Source of the DNA: CAYOCE01 sp964402405
GTDB lineage: Bacteria; Pseudomonadota; Alphaproteobacteria; UBA7879
DNA length: 17,566 nucleotides
Direction of reading: 5' to 3'
NCBI GenBank assembly: GCA_964402405.1
Contig: CAYOCE010000027.1
Location: 1 to 17,566, forward strand
Shown: positions 14,554 to 17,566 of the stretch, piece after piece
How the letters are laid out: each line of letters begins with the position of its first letter
Position numbering within the stretch: the stretch's first letter is position 1
Program-made: the position numbers and the translations under genes
The notes under the pieces: model-generated
What the model was told of the DNA's origin: nothing
Database searches by the model: none
The model's input: only the letters and a program-made list of their open reading frames with translations

Positions 14554-14775
14554 TTAACTTCTCTTTCCAGACACTCTCCTTATGAATTTTTAGGCTCCTA
14601 AAAATCCCTCTTCCAATTTTATTTGGGATGGGGCATACTGCCTGGCAGATGTCCTTGGTTGCTCTATACCTTAAGTCATTATTGATGGGCTGGTATTTAT
14701 ACCAGTGACTTCGTGGCCGAATGGCGGGACATCATCTCTTTCCAGTCTACCTCTACACTTTTTCTTAGGAGCCAA

Positions 14776-15615
14776 ATGAAACACATCACCATCGGAAATT
14801 TTACAGTTGGCAATGATCTGCCTCTCTTTATCATTGCGGGCCCTTGTGTTTTGGAAAACCGAGATCATGTCATGATGATGGCAGAAAAATTGTGTGAAAT
14901 GACTCGGAAGATAAGGTTAAACTTTGTCTTCAAAACATCTTTTGACAAAGCCAACCGCACCAGCATTAAAGGGAATCGAGGGTTGGGATTAGAGGCAGCC
15001 CTTAAAATTTTCCAAGAAATTCGCACTCAATTCAAGTGTCCAATCATTACAGATGTGCACCTACCAGATCAGTGTGCCATCGTGGCCCAGTATGTGGATG
15101 CCTTACAAATTCCTGCCTTCCTATGTCGACAGACGGATCTGTTGGTGGCAGCGGCTGCAACGGGCAAGCCTCTCAATATTAAGAAAGGTCAATTCTTAGC
15201 CCCCTGGGATATGAAAAATATTGTCTCCAAAGTTGAAAGCGCTGGGCACCACCAAATGATGCTTTGCGAGCGGGGTGTTAGTTTTGGATATAACAAATTA
15301 GTGGTGGACATGTGCTCTTTACCTATTATGGCAAAAACCGGGTATCCCGTTGTGTTTGATGCAACCCATGCAGTTCAGGAACCTGGAGGACAAGGGGCTG
15401 CAACAGGGGGTAATCGAGAATTTGCCCCTATCTTGGCGCGAGCAGCTGTTTCCACGGGTATTGCAGGCGTATTTCTGGAAACCCACCAGGATCCTGATCA
15501 TGCCCCCAGCGATGGACCAAATATGATTCGCTTGGAAAACATGCCAGAAATTTTACGACAACTAAAAGCCTTGGATCAGTTTGCCAAGGAAAACCCCATT
15601 CATTTAACAGCATAA
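14776..15615 (+). CDS. kdsA: 3-deoxy-8-phosphooctulonate synthase
   Basis: Cytoplasmic enzyme of 279 residues that condenses phosphoenolpyruvate with arabinose 5-phosphate to give Kdo-8-phosphate, the first dedicated step to Kdo in lipopolysaccharide. Family blocks seen are AGPCVLENRD (21-30), KTSFDKANRTS, ITDVHLPDQC, IPAFLCRQTDLL, IKKGQFLAPWDM, LCERG, and DATHAVQEPGGQG. Cys24 stands where metal-independent enzymes such as E. coli KdsA have Asn, so this should be the metal-dependent type. The ATG at 14776 has AGGAG five bases upstream; a longer frame from 14713 lacks this and adds residues unlike the family. The gap to eno is 17 bases and both use strong ribosome sites, indicating one operon that links PEP use and supply. 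Confidence 0.96.
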   Translation: MKHITIGNFTVGNDLPLFIIAGPCVLENRDHVMMMAEKLCEMTRKIRLNFVFKTSFDKANRTSIKGNRGLGLEAALKIFQEIRTQFKCPIITDVHLPDQCAIVAQYVDALQIPAFLCRQTDLLVAAAATGKPLNIKKGQFLAPWDMKNIVSKVESAGHHQMMLCERGVSFGYNKLVVDMCSLPIMAKTGYPVVFDATHAVQEPGGQGAATGGNREFAPILARAAVSTGIAGVFLETHQDPDHAPSDGPNMIRLENMPEILRQLKALDQFAKENPIHLTA

Positions 15616-15632
15616 TTTTAGGGAGGAAACGA

Positions 15633-16907
15633 ATGACAACGATTGTAAACATTTTAGGGCGACAAATCTTAGATAGCCGTGGTTATCCAACTGTTGAGGT
15701 CGAGGTTGAGCTGGAAAGTGGTATAATGGGTCGGGCCTCCGTTCCCTCGGGTGCCTCCACTGGCAGTCATGAGGCCATCGAGCGTCGTGATAATGACCCA
15801 ACATATTATGATGGAAAAAGCGTTCATTGTGTTATCAAAACCATTAATGAAGAAATTTTTGATGCTATTGTAGGATATGATGCGACCGAGCAAATGCATA
15901 TTGATCAAATCTTATGTGCCTTGGATGGAACCCCTAATAAATCCAGACTCGGGGCGAATGCTACCTTGGGGGTTAGCTTGGCGATTGCAAAGGCGGCCGC
16001 AGGTGCCTTAGGGATGCCCCTCTATCGATATGTGGGAGGACCCTTTGCAAGCCTACTGCCAGTTCCCATGATGAATATCCTCAATGGAGGTAAGCATGCA
16101 GATAATGGCCTTGATATTCAAGAGTTTATGATTGTTCCCTCAGGGGCCAACAGCTTTAAAGAAGCTTTGCAGATGGGGGCCGAGGTATTTCATGCGTTGA
16201 AGGCGGAATTAAAACTCAAAGGTCTTGGAACGAGTGTCGGGGATGAGGGAGGATTTGCGCCAAATATTTCTTCCAGCTACGAAGCCCTGGATTTAATTAT
16301 GGAGGCTATTCATCAAGCAGGATATGAACCCACAACAGATATTGAAATTGCTTTGGATGTGGCTGCAACCGAGTTTTACGATGATGGGAAATATGTCCTA
16401 AAGGGAGAGAACAAGGTATTTGACGCAGCCCAGCTAACAGATTATTATTCGGATCTTGTTGAAAAGTATCCAATTATTTCCATCGAAGATGGCATGGCAG
16501 AAGATGACTGGGATGGGTGGGCACATCTGACTGATACTTTAGGCGATGAAATTCAATTGGTGGGAGATGATCTTTTTGTAACGAATCCTGAACGGATCGG
16601 GGAGGGGATAGTTAAAGGGGTCGCGAATGCTGTTTTAATTAAACCGAACCAAATAGGAACGCTGTCGGAAACGGCTTTGGCCATTGATATTGCCCATAAA
16701 GGAGGATATCAAACCATTATGTCCCATCGTTCTGGGGAAACCGAAGATTCGACCATTGCAGATCTTTCCGTTGCTTTCAATTGTGGTCAAATTAAAACAG
16801 GGTCGCTCTCTAGAACCGATCGTCTTGCAAAATACAATCAGCTTTTGCGCATTGAAGAAGATCTTGAGCAATATGACTTTCCAGCGGAATTTGAGCAGGA
16901 AGAATAA
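15633..16907 (+). CDS. eno: Enolase
   Basis: Glycolytic enzyme of 424 residues that interconverts 2-phosphoglycerate and phosphoenolpyruvate; in many bacteria it is also part of the RNA degradosome. Conserved blocks are LDSRGYPTVEVEV, PSGASTGSHEA, the acid in GDEGGFAPN, metal ligands in IALDVAATEF, SIEDGMAEDDW and LVGDDLFVTN, the catalytic lysine in IKPNQIGT, the loop SHRSGETED, and GQIKTGSLSRTDRLAKYNQLLRI. Length and motifs are normal. GGAGG lies before the ATG. The next gene, ftsB, starts three bases after the stop, as in many alphaproteobacteria. Confidence 0.98.
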   Translation: MTTIVNILGRQILDSRGYPTVEVEVELESGIMGRASVPSGASTGSHEAIERRDNDPTYYDGKSVHCVIKTINEEIFDAIVGYDATEQMHIDQILCALDGTPNKSRLGANATLGVSLAIAKAAAGALGMPLYRYVGGPFASLLPVPMMNILNGGKHADNGLDIQEFMIVPSGANSFKEALQMGAEVFHALKAELKLKGLGTSVGDEGGFAPNISSSYEALDLIMEAIHQAGYEPTTDIEIALDVAATEFYDDGKYVLKGENKVFDAAQLTDYYSDLVEKYPIISIEDGMAEDDWDGWAHLTDTLGDEIQLVGDDLFVTNPERIGEGIVKGVANAVLIKPNQIGTLSETALAIDIAHKGGYQTIMSHRSGETEDSTIADLSVAFNCGQIKTGSLSRTDRLAKYNQLLRIEEDLEQYDFPAEFEQEE

Positions 16908-16910
16908 AAA

Positions 16911-17228
16911 ATGCGCCGGGAACTACGCTATCATGGGGCAAGATTTTTTATTCCCCTTCTTTCTGTCTTTGTCCTTCTTTATTTTGTTTATCACCTTATT
17001 CAAGGGAGGCATGGGTGGCTTGCTTGGTGGGGATTGAAAAATCAGATGGTTCATGAAAAAGAACTTCTCACGAATTTACAAACCGAGCATGAAGCCTTAG
17101 CTCGTCGTGTTTCTTTATTAGGGACAAGCAGTCTAGATCCTGACCTTTTAGACGAGAGGGCACGCGCTATGCTAAATCAAGCAGCCCCAGATGAGGTCGT
17201 TGTTTTTATAGACAAGCCTAATACATAG
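16911..17228 (+). CDS. ftsB: Septum formation initiator, FtsB/DivIC family
   Basis: Small bitopic division protein of 105 residues: a short cytoplasmic N-terminus, one transmembrane helix (about 12-31, FFIPLLSVFVLLYFVYHLI), the family-typical Gly-rich link to LAWWGLKNQ, a coiled coil (about 44-70), and a C-terminal part with DPDLLDERARAMLNQAAPDEVV. FtsB joins FtsL and FtsQ in the divisome at the septal membrane. An AGGA near the end of eno serves as ribosome site, and the genes are three bases apart. In many alphaproteobacteria pdhA follows this gene; the reading frame found downstream here does not resemble the usual start of PdhA. Confidence 0.92.
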   Translation: MRRELRYHGARFFIPLLSVFVLLYFVYHLIQGRHGWLAWWGLKNQMVHEKELLTNLQTEHEALARRVSLLGTSSLDPDLLDERARAMLNQAAPDEVVVFIDKPNT

Positions 17229-17409
17229 GGATGAATAGCTATTTAAATGATAAAGAAAAAAATTATGAAATGTCTTTACAGGGAAAAAAAATTGTTGTAG
17301 AAAGAAGTCCTTAGAGATATTTGAGAAGTGAATGGAAGAGCAGTTTAGATTTTGACTAACGAGTGCCTTGTTTTGAGAAAGATAAGGTGTCTTGAGGTGT
17401 GGCGTAAGG

Positions 17410-17435
17410 CCTTTTCGAGTGCAAATTGGAAAAGG
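17410..17435 (+). promoter_or_regulatory. Small inverted repeat upstream of the partial 3' gene
   Basis: CCTTTTC (17410-17416) pairs with GAAAAGG (17429-17435) around a 12-base loop, ending 25 bases before the chosen GTG. No T-run follows, so it is unlikely to terminate the eno-ftsB transcript. The rest of the 232-base gap 17229-17460 shows nothing I can support; a TTGACT near 17354-17359 lacks a matching -10. Confidence 0.2.
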
Positions 17436-17460
17436 GGGTTGCAGATTGTCAGGAAATAAA

Positions 17461-17566
17461 GTGCTCAAAAAAGAAACCTTTTTGCATGGTCAGGAATGGC
17501 TGTGTGAAGAGACTCAAGAGATTTTAGAACTGAGTAAGACGAATGAAGCAAGAAAAGGGCGCATGG
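17461..17566 (+). CDS. Unidentified protein, first 35 codons (partial)
   Basis: An open frame begins at a GTG at 17461 with AGGA six bases upstream and runs to the window end. Other possible starts in the same frame lie further upstream, such as TTG at 17446. The visible part (MLKKETFLHGQEWLCEETQE then ILELSKTNEARKGRM) is hydrophilic and helical in character. It is too short to assign a family, and it does not look like the usual PdhA N-terminus expected after ftsB. It might be co-transcribed with eno-ftsB because no terminator is seen between. Confidence 0.5.
   Translation, partial: MLKKETFLHGQEWLCEETQEILELSKTNEARKGRM

Larger units (their letters stand above)
14080..14775. other. Long intergenic stretch with palindromes and no confident gene
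   Basis: 696 bases between the divergent PAS-LuxR and kdsA genes. It contains several short symmetric elements: TTTCCTTT-GT-AAAGGAAA (14243-14260), ATTTTTAGG-CT-CCTAAAAAT (14586-14605), CTGGTAT-TT-ATACCAG (14690-14705) and a 12-base stem pairing 14440-14451 with 14482-14493. Three degenerate repeats are present, and a minus-strand frame without a start codon. It must also hold the kdsA promoter, which I could not place. It may be a decayed gene, a small RNA locus or a regulatory region. Confidence 0.5.

Noticed and set aside
14586..14605. Palindrome considered as an intrinsic terminator
   Set aside because: The centre is only two bases, so a real loop would use up stem pairs, and no T-run follows on either strand.
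14712..14730. GTGGCCGAATGG-like string resembling a tRNA-Ser/Leu D-arm
   Set aside because: No acceptor stem, anticodon arm or T-arm could be fitted around it.
17231..17299. Tiny plus-strand frame starting with an ATG just after ftsB
   Set aside because: Only about 22 codons with Lys/Asn-rich composition from A-rich DNA; no evidence of coding.
17172..17468. Minus-strand 98-residue open frame after ftsB
   Set aside because: It overlaps the ftsB end antisense, has no recognisable motifs and no ribosome site.

Overview
The window reads as a chromosomal segment of a Gram-negative alphaproteobacterium. The evidence is gene order and content: lolC-lolD-dnaE in a row, and kdsA-eno-ftsB in a row, are typical alphaproteobacterial neighbourhoods. 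Kdo synthesis (kdsA) and lipoprotein export (lolCD) imply an outer membrane. The A+T-rich sequence and an orphan PAS-LuxR regulator would fit a host-associated lineage such as Holosporales, but that placement is inference. No rRNA, tRNA, CRISPR array or insertion sequence was seen.

Region 1 (1-9253, minus strand) is one continuous run of six genes in which every neighbouring pair overlaps or shares stop/start bases: lolC, lolD, dnaE, a polytopic GT-C-like membrane protein, a HAD-UbiA fusion, and a ribose-phosphate pyrophosphokinase-like gene cut by the window edge. The last three form a plausible module. The kinase would make PRPP. The UbiA domain carries the motifs of decaprenyl-phosphate phosphoribosyltransferase. 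The HAD domain could remove the 5-phosphate. The membrane protein could use the resulting polyprenyl-phosphoryl pentose to decorate a surface glycan. A good sigma70-like promoter lies just upstream of lolC.

Region 2 (9254-11809, plus strand) holds a Bcr/CflA-type MFS exporter with a hairpin and a tiny leader reading frame in its 5' region. It is followed by a two-gene cassette recognised as mobile mystery protein A (helix-turn-helix) and B (Fic family). Three copies of an ATCAC-N6-GTGAT-like palindrome lie on the cassette's promoter and start codon, which suggests tight autoregulation.

Region 3 (11819-14079, minus strand) holds the membrane-quality pair qmcA (SPFH/stomatin) and short-form nfeD, then a PAS-LuxR-type regulator. 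A 696-base stretch without a confident gene (14080-14775) follows. It is rich in short palindromes, contains three degenerate 13-base repeats and a 12-base stem, and may include a decayed minus-strand reading frame.

Region 4 (14776-17566, plus strand) is kdsA (metal-dependent type), eno and ftsB in close succession, then a 232-base gap and the first 35 codons of an unidentified gene running off the window. Several starts were moved from the longest open frame to an ATG with a better ribosome binding site (dnaE, MFS, nfeD, qmcA, kdsA).
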